DNA of 64,000 bases, from assembly GCA_028554645.1 (NCBI GenBank), contig JAQOOI010000076.1, forward strand, positions 124,001 to 188,000, given 5' to 3'. The notes under the pieces were generated by a model. That model saw only the letters and a list, made by a program, of their open reading frames with translations, made no database searches and was not told the origin of the DNA. The stretch comes from Omphalotus guepiniiformis. Its lineage: Eukaryota; Basidiomycota; Agaricomycetes; Agaricales; Omphalotaceae. Of the stretch, positions 1 through 12,257 are shown piece after piece. Position 1 is the stretch's first letter; each line of letters opens with the position of its first letter. The position numbers and the translations under genes are program-made.

Positions 1-1
1 C

Positions 2-802
2 TCCTACATCATATAATTCCTCAGGAGGAATAGCACATACAGCTTTTGCAGCTTTTACAACTTGCTCTAGAGTCCAAGGATCATCTCTTCGACGAACCCC
101 TTCTCCAGTACCATTAGTTGATAATTTTCGAATAACTCTCTTTCTAAACTGTTCTTCTAGAGCAGCTAGATATCCTTGTACTGCCTCGAAGTTCGAGATG
201 ACAGCATGTCCACTCATTAACTTCTTTGCTTCAATCTGATACGCCCTCGAGAAGGCCAAAAGCTTCTCTAGTTGACCAGATGGCACTAGCATGTACTTTT
301 CAATTACACTCATGAGCCTCTGCTTCGAGCCATATCCGTCCTTATCACTAGAATCCGGATAGCAGTCAAGCAAGGCAACTCTAAATGTTTCCCAATCATC
401 TCCTGAAGCTGCATCAAGCGTAGCTAGCTCCTTTCTCGTCTCATAAGTCATGTATTTCAAGGCTAGATGGATCTTCGCCATCTCAGATCTGATATTTAAA
501 GTCCTAAAGATTTCCTCTAAGTCCTCGAGCCATCCTGCAAGTTTCTCAGGACGATCTCTATCAAATATGGGTGCCTTCTTTGAGACTTTCGGTAACTGCT
601 CGTTTTGTACTTCGGCGAGCACCTCAGCAGGTAGCTCTCGTAAGTATGCATCTACTACTTCAGTTTGTTGAGGTCGGCGCGGCCGATTTCCTCCAGGATT
701 TCGATTCGCCGCAGCCTCATCATTATTTGGTTGTCTCTGCTGCTGTGGGTTTCGCCCTTGACCAGCAGGTCCAGCAGTAGCATTATTTCCTTCATCAGGC
801 AT
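2..802 (-). mobile_element. Ty3/gypsy-like retrotransposon Gag, 3'-truncated by window edge
   Basis: An open frame runs from an ATG at 800-802 to the left edge with no stop. The product starts MPDEGNNATAGPAGQGRN, has a Q/N-rich linker, then a helical block with the order of retrotransposon Gag: FDRDRPEKLAGWLEDLEEIF, later ALLDCYPDSSDKDGYGSKQR. Gag coats the RNA intermediate and forms virus-like particles. The frame is also open upstream of this ATG back to 1057 without another Met, so the real start could be elsewhere. No zinc knuckle is seen, but the C-terminus is missing. Pol would lie outside the window to the left. Placement in Ty3/gypsy rather than another Gag class is inferred from overall resemblance. 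Confidence 0.7.
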
Positions 803-1057
803 GTTTGTAAAATCAGAGAATTCAGGACTTGGTAGTCTTATATCTCCTATAACTTCGTTTGTTCCTCTATACCTCTCTCTAGACAGAGGCAAGTTGTTTC
901 GAACAGGGATTCTACTACGACGAGGGGGTCTAGACTCGAATATTAATTCTTCTTGTCCAGCCTCACGGGAATTTCGTGTAGTTCTAGGTTTTCCACGACG
1001 GCTAGAGTCACTAATCTTTGCAAGAGACTCGAATTCGAAGTAGAATACCTTGAAGTG

Positions 1058-2520
1058 TTATGCAAATGTACAATTTCCACTTCGAGAGGCAAATCAAATC
1101 GTCAATTCAATTCGCCGAGGTCAAAAGACAGCGATATTTAGACACAGAGGTCTTTCAAGAGTAAAACTCGATATAATTGTTTTCTGAAACTACCCCTCGC
1201 GGTGGGCTCCAGATAATAGCAGCGTAATGAGCACTCTAAGACGTAGGAACTCGTCTAAACTCAAAGGTTGCCTTGTAAAAGCGAGTGTAGTCTGGCGTTG
1301 GCAAAGATTCCGCACGCAGAAAACTGACTAAAGTCGAGCTAGACTGTTGGAAAGACTAACTGAACTGTAAGATCACCGTCTAGACCCTTCGACGAGTACC
1401 AGAAACAGCAAACAGACAGACACAGACAGACAGACACAGACAGACAGACAGACAGACAGACAGTTCAAACACAACAGATGTTCAGATATTTAGCACTCTA
1501 TTAAAGCACTGCAATTCCTAATAGTCCGCCTCTACCAGCTCGAAGAACCGGGGCCTGACGTTCACAATCAAGAGGCCTTCTGCGATTTAACGCTCTAGAA
1601 GATACGTAAAGTTCTCCAATTTGGCGGGCAGTTGTAACCTGGGGCGCTCGACCCTATACATGACAGTATATGTACTCTACTGCTTGTAAGTATTTCATAA
1701 ATAGATAGAAAACTGAGTGGAGTAATTAAAAGGAACAGAGGGATAACATCGAGTATAAAATGGATATAAACAGAAACAATATGACTGAGTTGGGTAAGTA
1801 GGCACGTCTAGAGGGTAATTATGTGCAGTTCTTGGGTATATATGTGTAAGTATTATGTTTTAGTGATGTTTTTGGTACATCTAGACCCTTCTTATCATGC
1901 GCTCGAGCCATTCTAAACGAACTACTCCTATGCATTTCGTTATTATTCATCTTCGTAACTGTTTTACAGTGTACTTATAGGGGCGCTGAGGGCAGTTTCT
2001 AGTCATTTATCCCGTCGGGCTTCCGTATTTTCTCCTATTTCGACATCTAGACCCCATAGCACCTCGTAGATATACCAATATCCAGCGCTCGAAGGTCAAT
2101 TCTGTCATTACTTTACTAATAAGTTATTATACAGTCATCGAGACTGATCATTTTCATAGCTTTGACCATCTAGTATCTCGGAACGGAATCGTCGATCATA
2201 TATTTCCGATCATAAAGCGTTATCTCCAGTATATCATCAATCTGCAGGTTCTAGGAGGTCGGCTAAGTTCGAACAAACCATTTTGATGGCTCGGCGATAC
2301 CTCTAGCTTTGTCCTTTCGACATTATCGAGGCTCATGAGGCTATTACGCCTGTGTGTGTGTAGTTTCTTCCTTCCTAAGTCCCGTGGATTACACAGATAC
2401 TTGAATAGCGACTTCCAGACGAAGGGCTCTTTGCCAGGCAGGGTGGGTCTGACCATACTGTACAGTCTCGCAGCAGGTAGTTACTTCGCCGAAGGTCTAG
2501 AGGCATATCAGCCATAAGGT
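1058..2520 (-). repeat. Probable 5' leader/LTR region of the gag-bearing element
   Basis: No coding frame of note. On the minus strand this is directly upstream of gag, where leader and 5' LTR should sit. A minus-strand stretch near 1190-1210 reads TGGAGCCCACCGCGAGG, which could be a tRNA primer-binding site next to the end of an LTR. Several copies of a TCTAGACCC-like motif lie between 1377 and 2052. I could not fix the LTR ends or a target duplication, so the limits are approximate. Confidence 0.35.
1411..1463. repeat. GACA microsatellite
   Basis: Simple tandem repeat of GACA/CAGA units with two short interruptions, located in the leader region upstream of the Gag frame. Confidence 0.9.
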
Positions 2521-2946
2521 CTTGATGCATACTCGTACATCGTAGTCCTTTCACTTCGAGCCTTTAACTATTCGTGTTCTATGTTTTAGCTAGCACTATG
2601 GGACATAGTCTAGCCCTTTATTCCCATCATATTCACAGTAGAAATTGTTTAATTTCAGGTATTTCAGGTGTGTATGCGTTTTCAGCGCAACAGCGGCACT
2701 TTGAGAAGGTCTCGGATGGGGTGGAGGGGCGTTGCAGGTATTCTTCACAGTCGAAGACGCGAATGCTTTCTTTGTGCGTGAATACATGGCCGATCGAGTC
2801 CAAGCCTGGGATCCTCCTTTCAATTTTGATTCACTCGTGATTCTGATGTCACTCAGCTATACTGTCCATATGACACTGTTGATGATCGTGTTACATATGT
2901 ACATGATATGCTTGATGAGTAGTATCTATGTAATTGTAGTACAATC

Positions 2947-3802
2947 TTAGATATCTGTCATATTCTCTGTAGCAGTTTCTATAGTCTGGCCACGCTCTGC
3001 CAAACATTTAAGATAATCTTCCCACATTTTCTTGGCAATTCTCTTTCTGTGATCTTCTGCACAAACACACTCTTCTTCTGAGACAGCTGTTTCATCTAGA
3101 GGTGTTGATCTCTGCCCTGACTCTCCAAACCCAGATAGACTTTCCAATTCATCTATCTGCTCACCTGATACATCGTGAACACAGATGAAATTATGCAGAG
3201 CAGCTATTGCAGCCACTAATTTGGCTTGAGTATCAATTTCATACCCGGTGCAGTGCCAAATACTGGGAATCGCCGTTTGAGAACATCAAAAATACACTCA
3301 ATGATGTTGCGAGCCTGAGCATGGCGGAGATTGAATAGTTCTTTGTAGTTTTTTGGCCTAAATCAGCATCAGGTGATGGATATATCTATTGCATGAAAAT
3401 AAGCTATAGATATTATGTCACAGAAGTCCACGTACTGGGAAATTGTATCACTACTTCTTTGGAATCGCTCTCAGAGCACCCGGGATGTACAGCCAGTACT
3501 CAGGAAATGTAGAAAGATAGCCAACTGTTCCTCTACAGTCACAAACTTTGTATTCTGCAGCCCATAAAACATCTGCAATTCAAAAGACAAGCGACAAAAA
3601 ACTTCCTTAGACATTCCAAGCTGTTGCTGAAAGTGTAAAGGGTGTCCTTTGAGAAGTTCGTCAACCCATTGTTGGCCAGTGAGGATAGAAGTGTACATAG
3701 GAGTTGGATCTGGAACAGCTGCTCCAGTTGATGCAGCAAAGGCAGTTGATGCACAAATAAAAGCCAGTGTAGCAAGGTGACAGTGCCTTTTACGGGCTTC
3801 AT
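2947..3802 (-). pseudogene. PIF/Harbinger-type transposase remnant
   Basis: Two separated coding blocks on the minus strand match the HARBI1-like DDE_Tnp_4 family. The N-terminal block (3802 to about 3430) holds YTSILTGQQWVDELLKGHP and then, after a frame change, ERFQRSSDTISQY. The C-terminal block (about 3345 to 2947) holds NLRHAQARNIIECIFDVLKR and, in another frame, QAKLVAAIAALHNFICVHD followed by an acidic tail. The catalytic middle with the first two Asp residues is absent: only about 100 bp separates the blocks. With the internal deletion and at least two frame changes it cannot encode active transposase. It is evidence of past cut-and-paste activity. Confidence 0.75.
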
Positions 3803-6530
3803 CTAACTTCTTTGCCCTAGAATGGTATGCAGAGGGCTTTGCGCGGTCATTATGTCAGTCCAGGAAGCGGAAATGAGCCATTAATGAGAGAAGGAGGACA
3901 AGCAGTTGCACATCAGATAAGCTGCTGTGACTATCCGTAACACGCGTAACTCTATGTAACTCTATGTGACTGATGTGACCTATAAGCCTTAAGCCCCCCC
4001 CAGTTACCATAAGCTGTTCACCCGATCGGCACCTAAGAAGGGCTTCCTGCTTTGGCTTGTAGCTTTGAGCAGTACTAACTTGAGAAAATCTAAATAGATA
4101 CTCTGTAAGCTATATATACTAAATCATAAAATCAAATATATATCTCAAAATTAAAAGAGTAATCTGAACAGTAAATGGGTCAAAAGTAAGTAAGTATCAA
4201 TTGAGTAGAGATTGAATTCTTCTTTTTAGGTAGTTTTCTAGGTAATTTTCCAGTTAGATAGTCAAAATATAGGAACTTTGGGTATAGATTGGTATAAAAT
4301 CAGAAATATATTGCTTTGTCTGCATTCTAGGGGTGTTGTAGTGTACCCAGGGTATCTAAATAAAGGTCCAGAACATGTAAATAACACCCAGTATCATGAC
4401 AGTTGACATTCTCTTCAGTGCATTGCAAATCTGATCCCCTATAAGTTTCTCCAAAATTGGCACATTCTCCTCTACTAGGGCAGCATTAGGGGTTGTGTAG
4501 AAGCTCTAGAGCTTATCTAGACCATGCTTCATCATTTTTATCAGCCACAGCAAGGTACAGTAACTGTTTATTTCAAGTTTTACCCCTATACATCTCTTTT
4601 GGTCAGATTTGTACTCAGGTTATATTTCTTGTTTAGGATAGCTCTCAGCTTCTCCTTGGACAGTATTCTATCTGATAGTTTTGTCTAAGACCTCCAATTA
4701 GAGTGCCTTTATCTTCCATCAAGTTCAGAGGGTTACTGAATTTCAGAGAGATACTCAGATTCAGAGAGATACTCATTTTCAGTATCTAACTTCTTCTATC
4801 ATGAGATTTGAGTATTCAACTCATTTGTGCAGAGGTAACTTAGAATTTACTTCTTTTATTACACAGACTGGCATTTCATCTCAGTGACATCATGTTCACA
4901 TAGTACTCAATGTACTATATTTCTCTGGTAACACAATCTTCAAGATTGCCCATATTCTTAGCATTCAATCTTATAGTGCCAACTTAATTAGCAAGACCAG
5001 CTGGAACTTTTAGTCAGTCCAAAGGACTTAGATAGTTGTTCAATTGAAGTGAAATTCCATCAACCCCTTGGATTACAGTCAACAATACTTGGTAGAGTCT
5101 CTAGTTATTAGAGGGTGGGTTTGACCAACTCAATCTGGTATGGAACATTGGCCTTCCAACACCTCTGGAGAGGCATAACTAGTATCTCTTTGTATAACCT
5201 ATTGGTCTCAGTTGCTTAGCACCAGATTCAGTACTGTAACAATCACTACACTTAGGCATGGTGGCTACAAGTATGTTTCATGTCTTAACTAGCAGTCTGG
5301 GATGACTCTAGTCCTTAATGTTCAAAATATTTACTTCAATCTGATAGATTTCAGTGTTGAAAGGCTTTTTGACGCAACACTGTAACAAGAACTCTGACAT
5401 CACAATGTCAATTGCATCATATAATTATTAGGAGAACATTTTCCTCCAGTCAGTAAAGATTACAAACCCAACAGAAACTGAGAATGGACAGAACACAAAT
5501 TAAAAGTTGACATAATGGGTCTAGAATAGTTCTGGGATATTTACTTCTTAATTAATCACCAGGAACAAATGTTTGATTGAGGGCATTTGCTTCAATTAAA
5601 TGTTTGGTGTAAAATGCTTGCCAAGAAACTGGTTAGGAGGTGTAAAAACTTGATCAGTAAAATTTCTCAGAATACTACTGAATTGAAGGAGCTTCTTGAG
5701 AGAAATAATGTGATACTTTGAGGGTTTTAGATTCTATCAGGTGATTAATTCTATGAAACCCAGATGCCTGAGAAATTTCTCAGAATACTACTGAATTGAA
5801 GGAGCTTCTTGAAAGAAACAATGTGATACTTTGAGGGTCTTAGATTCTATCAGGTGATTAATTCTATGAAACCCAGATGCCTGAGAAATATCAAGGAAAT
5901 CCATAAAAATGGAATAAAGGAGTTGAACATTGCTCACAATAAAAATAGTGGAATTAAAACACATTTTTGAGGTTTGCCTCATAAAATAGATCTATAACAA
6001 GTAACAAAGGATATACATGACACAGATACTTACAACCTACATACACGGATATAGGTATATATATAAGACAGGACAGTTTAGCTATAATTTCCATTTTTAT
6101 TTATTTTGAACTGGCAGTATGTATAAAAGGGCAGTAACTTGGAGAGAGAAAATCCAGGAGAGAAAATCCAGGAGAGGACCATAGTCACAGGGTCACTGGG
6201 CATTGTCTTTATAATGTGAATTGTGCCTGTGAAGGGAAAACCTACCAAAAACATAAAGTTGCCCTAGTCTGTTTCAAAGTCCGGTGTTTATTGTGATATT
6301 GTATAAAGATCATTATTGGTTGAATTGAACTGGTTGTGTTATTGAAATTGGTTGTTTGATCTTGTGGTCAATCAGTTGTGATTGTGCAGTGAACACCTGT
6401 CTTGTTTAAAACCCCCTTGTGCTACTTTTTGCCTTAGTGCATTTTAAAAGCTCAACTATAAAGTTCTTGTGATAAAGATATAAAGTTCTAATAAAGAAGC
6501 CATAAGTTTGGTTGTGCAGAACCTTTGACA
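3803..6530. other. AT-rich gene-poor region
   Basis: No frame longer than about 60 codons resembles a known protein. The stretch is AT-rich and probably made of decayed repeats. The one clear structure is the tandem duplication at 5660-5886, listed separately. Confidence 0.5.
5660..5886. repeat. 113-bp tandem duplication
   Basis: The unit beginning AAATTTCTCAGAATACTACT occurs at 5660-5772 and again at 5773-5886 with only about three substitutions. No open frame runs through it. The low divergence means the duplication is recent relative to the decayed surroundings. Confidence 0.9.
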
Positions 6531-6531
6531 A
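6280..6531 (-). repeat. Possible LTR edge of a second retroelement
   Basis: On the minus strand a purine-rich stretch ending GAGGGGG is followed immediately by TGTTGTCAAAGG at 6531. Polypurine tract followed by TG is the usual junction between internal region and 3' LTR. A charged frame with C-terminus DENEMKNELLMG ends about 60 bp before this junction. The other LTR end and the paired LTR were not found, so limits and class are uncertain. Confidence 0.3.
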
Positions 6532-8424
6532 CACCCCCTCAGACTCGCACCTTTCAAGTAACTTGGTTGTTTTGGTTGTTTTTGGGCATTAACCCATTAG
6601 CAGTTCATTTTTCATTTCATTCTCATCATTGGCATGGTCTGGGTCACTATCAGACTGTGAGTCTCCTCTAGTTCTTGCTCTCCCTCTGTCTATTCTATAG
6701 GCTTTAACTGCCTGATGGCATCTACTAGGGGTTTTAATAGTAGGAGGAGAGTGATTATGCTGGAGAGGGGCTGACAGCCTTCTATACTCAGAAGGAGATG
6801 GGGTACGAGATGTGCACTCTAGTGTGAGTATACTCAGCTATGGGCAGTTTCTAGAGGGAGGTATGTAGGTGTACTGCCAGCCAGGTGGCTTGAACCTTAT
6901 CTGAATTCTAACTCCACTCTATCCACAAAAAAAATAGCATACCTATAGCTGGGCAGTGTTAGGACCGATGCAGAGAGCATATGGTTGTGAATGTGTCAGG
7001 ATGGTCCCTACCCTGGCTCTTAGGATGAGAGGGTTGATATAGAAGCTATATACAATTTTGCAAATGATATTCCTTGTCCAAGGGTCTAAGTTACAGTATC
7101 CTGACACCTTAATGAAGGGTGTTTGACTTGACAGTCCTGCAAGTCTGCTAGAAGTTCCACTAGTGATTCTCAAGCAGAGCTATGAGAGTGTCTGTTGGTT
7201 TTGCCTCTAGAGAGGTTACTTGTTCCTTGCACCACATAGAGGCCAGACACCAGACATCTTTATGATCATGGGGGTCCTTGTGCAAGAGACATGGTGCTAG
7301 GCTTGTAATGTTAGGCTTGTGAAAGTCGCCCATCAGGGCAATGCTTTGGCTTCTCAAGAGCAAATTATCATTGCTGTAGCACTTGGAGAGTTGCTTTAGC
7401 CACAAACCATGTTACATAAGCACCCCAATCTTCAGCCTAGACTCCCCTAGTACAGAACAACAACAAGAACAACAACCATCACCCCTCACCTCAGGTGGTC
7501 TCCTTGTTGTTCCATTCACTGTCGAGCTTCAGGCACTCGATAAATGATGTTAGCTCATACACTCAGTACCACCAGTCTATCTGGTGAGGTTTCAACTCAA
7601 ATCCAAACACCCAACATCCCCCAATACTCAAATTGAACCAAATACAAACCAAAAGAAATTTCTTTTCATGCCTGCCATCCCTCATACACTTGAATTCCCA
7701 ATTGCCCCTCAATCTCTCTGTCCTGCTATTCCTCCCATTCCTCATTGCCGTCGAGGACTACTCATACATACCCGAAAAATTTATCTTGCCATTTTTCCTG
7801 GTCATCATTGTCTCCCACCTATCACATCTAATGTGGCATGTGCATGCTTCAGGCTATCATGCAAGCGGTGATCTGTAGAGCATGTCTATCACTCAGGCAT
7901 AGGCCAAACATACTCTCATTGATCTGCAGTCATGCCTACACCACCAACATCTCGTTTTACAACTCAACTGGCTGAGTATCAAACACAGCTAATGTTGGCC
8001 CACTGTACACTAGAACCTCATTTGCACTACCCACTCCTCCTACCCATACACCAAGCTGCTCTAGCATACCTGCCAGTCGAGCTTGACTGCCTCATTAATC
8101 CACATCCACCTTGAACCCATTCTTGATATTCACACCTAGTATCTACTGTAGACCACCCTCCCTATGGTCATTTCTGATATTCACATAATTACCACCCTCC
8201 TAGTATCCACTGTAGACCATCCTCCCTACATTACTCCCAGTCTGGTTTGTTGAGGTCGTATTTCAACCTTAGTCTCTAGTCGTAGACAAATATCATAATT
8301 GTAAACATTGTAAACAACACAGAAGGGAAGAAAGTCTTCAAATGTATAATCAGGTAACAGGGACTATTGGGTTGTATCCCAAATGACATTGATGAATGTA
8401 CATGATGTCAATATGTTATTCTAC
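6532..8424. other. Region without recognised genes
   Basis: Only short unrelated frames on both strands, none resembling a known family. Part of 6550-7450 may be the decayed internal region of the retroelement whose LTR edge is at 6531. From 7550 to 8250 the DNA is C/T-rich and may be downstream sequence of the gene ending at 8425. Confidence 0.4.
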
Positions 8425-9543
8425 CTATACCAATTCTCCGATCCAACTTCGGACTAAGGGTTCCCAGCAGTCACTAATATCCATGTGCTCGCCATCACAA
8501 GAGTCAAAGAACACTCGACCCTGCTCATCAAGTGTACGCAGACCAATCCAATCTTCAGTATAGATTGGTTGGAGGTGCATAGGCACAGTGATGTAATCCC
8601 GCCCTTCTGCTAACAAATGCTGCCCACTAGCCAGACCCGACGTCTCATCATTGACTGCGTCACTCCCAAACCATGCACTTTCCTTTGGGACGACGGTCTT
8701 GTCTTGGGTGAAGAGAATGAGAACGAGCGCACCCAAAGAAGCAAGGTTCTCAGCATAGGTTTTATTGCGCAGAAGAGGTATTTCATTATTGATTGAGGTC
8801 AAGAAATGATTAGCAGAGATGTATGCGTCAAGATTGGCTGGATCCCGGAAGTATTGAGCCTTTCGAAAGCCCGAGAAATTGACCATGAGAGATAAAAGAT
8901 GCTGACGTGAGGCACCTCACCTGCACCGAGTTCTCCTGGGCCCATGGGCTATATACCGCTCTTTTAGTGACGCGACGTGCAATTTGACAAAGAGCGTCAA
9001 AGGGTCGGCAGATTGGTAGGTCAGAAATCCCCATATGTTGAGACCCGAATGTCAGGAGGTTGTGAACTGACGGTATATTGTACCGTTCGACGTATGCGCG
9101 AAGAAATTGACCACCTGAACGGAAATCAAACAACCGCAATACAGTCATTAGATGATGCTGCTTGCCTTGAGAAAACCCGATAGCATCAAACCCGTTGAGT
9201 AATTGAGGAATAGCGGCTAGTTGCTGGTGAACAAGCTTGACTTGTTCATTCACATTTCCGTACTGTAATGATGAACGTGCTCAGAAGGATTACAACATGC
9301 AGCATAAAGATCTCGACGCACAAAACTAGCCTGTCGGTCTTTATCCAAATCCTGGTCGAGGTACACAGAATGTACAAAAATGTGCGGATGAATTTCCTTT
9401 ATTTTGGAAATGAATTCAATCATTCCAGGAGATGAGTGGGAATCGCCTAGTCCATGCCAAATAACGAGCGGGCGAGGAGAAAGACCAGTAACGAGGAGGA
9501 CATGGAAGCAAAACACAAGAAATCGCAACATGACGTAAGCCAT
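8425..9543 (-). CDS. PPT1: Palmitoyl-protein thioesterase 1 (PPT1-like)
   Basis: Four exons: 9543-9322, 9262-9166, 9114-8921, 8859-8425, giving 315 aa, the usual size for PPT1. The enzyme removes palmitate from cysteines of S-acylated proteins, in animals inside the lysosome; a vacuolar site is likely here. The start MAYVMLRFLVFCFHVLLVTG is a good signal peptide, then PRPLVIWHGLGDS. Splicing restores the nucleophile motif GFSQGG followed by QFLRAYVERYN. A downstream Asp (DKTVVPKESAWFG) and His (DGEHMDIS) complete the triad. The second intron (9115-9165, 51 bp) is GC-AG and splits the codon just after the catalytic Ser. An alternative start is Met at 9531. Confidence 0.9.
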
Positions 9544-9703
9544 GCAGAAACGGTACACAAACAAGTATTCTTTTAGACCAGGTATTACAGTACAGGGTGT
9601 AACGGTTCTATATAGCGTACAAGTATGTATACCCTCAAACAAGCATACCACTAGAATAAAGGAGGCGAGATAAGCATATTACAAACGTGGTTAGATGTAA
9701 GAC

Positions 9704-11986
9704 TCACGCAATGCCAGCGGTCTGCAACGTAGATAGAAAGCCGCAAATCATCGCCGACACAGCGATACGGGAAATTATTTTGGCTCGAGAAGGTGCCATT
9801 GCACTCAGCACACCAATTTGGATACCAAGAGACCCGAGATTAGCAAAGCCGCATAATGCATAGGTGGCAATCGTGAATGCACGAGGACTCAATGCAGCCT
9901 CCGTCTGCTGCAAAGCTATGAGATCAGTATATGCCGCAAACTCGTTGGCGATAAGCTTGGTTGCGAGTATTCGAGACACTTGGAGGATTTCAGAGCGTGG
10001 AACACCAAGGAAGAACGTGACAGGATAGAAAACATATCCAATGATGAGCTGTAGTGTCAGCGCATGGATGCCGAAGCCACGCCCTATCCAAGTGAGAAGA
10101 CCGTTGATACTAGTGATATATAGTCAGCAGATCAAAGGCTAGTTTAGAGAAACAGGGACTCACGCGGCGACAAGAGACAGCACAGTAAGCACATTTGTTC
10201 TTACCCAAACCCAAAGTTAATCGAGTACTGAGAATGTGGATGAAAGAGAACCTACAAGATCTGACCGGCCACTACAAGACCAAATACAGCGCCCTTGCTA
10301 AATGCATGGAGGGCATTGGCCTACAGGTTACATGAGACGATGAAGCTCTACATATGGATGAATGAACTCGCCGGAGGGTACTTTTCCGCCTTGCCTCGAT
10401 CGACGACGACTCTTCCGCGAGTCACTGGTTCATCCAACTCTGGAATGCGCAACTTGCTGATAGCAATAGACGCGGGAATGCTCATAACGGAGGCTGTAAC
10501 GAGGTTTTGCGCGGGAACACCGAGATTGATGTAAGCCGCCATGACGGATCCGGCAATGGTAGAAAACCCAGAAGTCATTGTTAAATCTTTACTTCAAGGA
10601 TCAGAGCGCGTTCTCCTCGGGAAACACGCGCCACTCACGAAGTTCAGACTCAGTCATTACTGTGATTCGATTAGCAAGAAATTCACTCTTCGATATTAGT
10701 CACACTTAAATCGACGTAGGGGCGCACAAGACAGGCAGACTCTCCTTGACCAATCCAAGGAGAGGAAGCAGCGACAACAGCCTCAGCGCCAGATACATTG
10801 AGAAGCTTGAAAAACAACCAGGCGCTACGGCAATGTCAACTTGGCTCAAACGGCACTATGATGTAGAAGAAATCCTTACAATTTGCCCAGCATCCATTGC
10901 ATGACACCCAGATAATACAACATTTGAACAAAGGCGATGAAGAAGATGATAGCAGCAAGCTGGTACAAAAATGTTGCTTCAGCCTTGTGAGCCAAACGTG
11001 TGTATTGCAAACGTACCGTGTTCACGAAAAACCAGTGCTTGTTTATGGTATCTTGGTCGAAAAAGAACGCAGCGCCAGCTTCGGATTGTGCGAGAAAGTC
11101 GGAAGCAAGGGCAGCAATCCATTTGAATATAGAGAACCCGGCACTGCTCTTCAACACGAATAAGGCAATAGCTTGCTGGATAAATAACCCGACAATAACG
11201 GTAGGCCTGTCCTCACAGTTGAGAATTAGTTGAAGGATGTCGAAAAGCAAGAGAGCTGCGTACCACGGCACATGGGATCTGTGCTTCGAAGATAACCAAA
11301 AGCAGAATTGAAAAACGAAGAGACCAAGAACCGAAATGGCACGATCACCATAGTTGGTGTTCTGTCCACGAGATAGTAAGAATTATAAAGAGAGAGAGAG
11401 GCAATAAAGTTATTCTCACAAGTTCAAGTTTGAATCCAAAGGCCGAGCCGAAGACAATACCGAGAAGACACAACCAGCCGATAGTCAACCTAACGTAGTG
11501 AGGGAGAGTGAAGAAAGGACGCTGAACACAGGTCTCCCAAATAACTCCGACAGGTTTTGAGACGACAGAATTGGGGATGAATCGAAATGCAATGACACTG
11601 AAATACAACAGTTATAGACTGGATGACTGGAATGTACATGATCTTACAGCACGAAGAACCAAGCAAACAAGGTCTGCACAATCCTGTCGAGAAAAGATCA
11701 AGATTTATTTTTTCTTCTCTTCATCGGAAACTCACCACCGATGCCTTGTAGCCGGTAGGACGGTCGCACTGACCCACCATCCAATAATCACGCTCGCCAC
11801 TAAGGCCAAGACGAAGGGTCTACACTTTTGGTACCAGACATGAAGAAGGGAAGGCTCGTCTTCAACGGAGACGAAGGGGGCCTCCCGAGCACCCTCAAGA
11901 TCTTCAGGTTGCTGGTTGTCCTTCTCGTCGAGGGAAGAATTGGAAACCTTGTCATGAGCATGAGGAAGTTGTGCAAAAGCGGGCAT
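9704..11986 (-). CDS. Concentrative nucleoside transporter (CNT family)
   Basis: Twelve exons: 11986-11736, 11683-11648, 11597-11420, 11361-11264, 11206-11017, 10959-10880, 10824-10706, 10659-10639, 10586-10382, 10320-10256, 10199-10164, 10109-9704; about 560 aa. CNT proteins import nucleosides with H+ or Na+. Family blocks in order are [119 protein letters not shown]. The N-terminal 60 residues are acidic and cytosolic. Exon 8 is only 21 bp. One junction is unresolved: the donor at 10381 and acceptor at 10321 leave NALHAFSKG one base out of phase. It is downstream of, and co-oriented with, the WD40 gene. Confidence 0.85.
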
Positions 11987-12257
11987 GGGGACTCGGAGAA
12001 GGAAAGAAAAAGTCGGGCATGTTTATATTGAAGGGGAGGACTAGATAAAGCATATGGACCTGTCCGAATAACGGTGTGCTGATAAGACCCGAAAGTGTGT
12101 ACGTAATCAATGCCCATTTGATGCGACATGCTATCCCCGTGGTTCCCTCCAGTGTTCCTAGCTTCCTGCTCACAAGCTACAGACACCATCTCTCTTGGCA
12201 GATACAGTACTGACATTTTAACAGGGACATTATCAGATATTGCTTCCCAAGTAAGCG

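Noticed and set aside
7584..8114. Several overlapping plus-strand frames of 60-95 codons
   Set aside because: Composition is C/T-rich, no family resemblance, and no splice-linked continuation.
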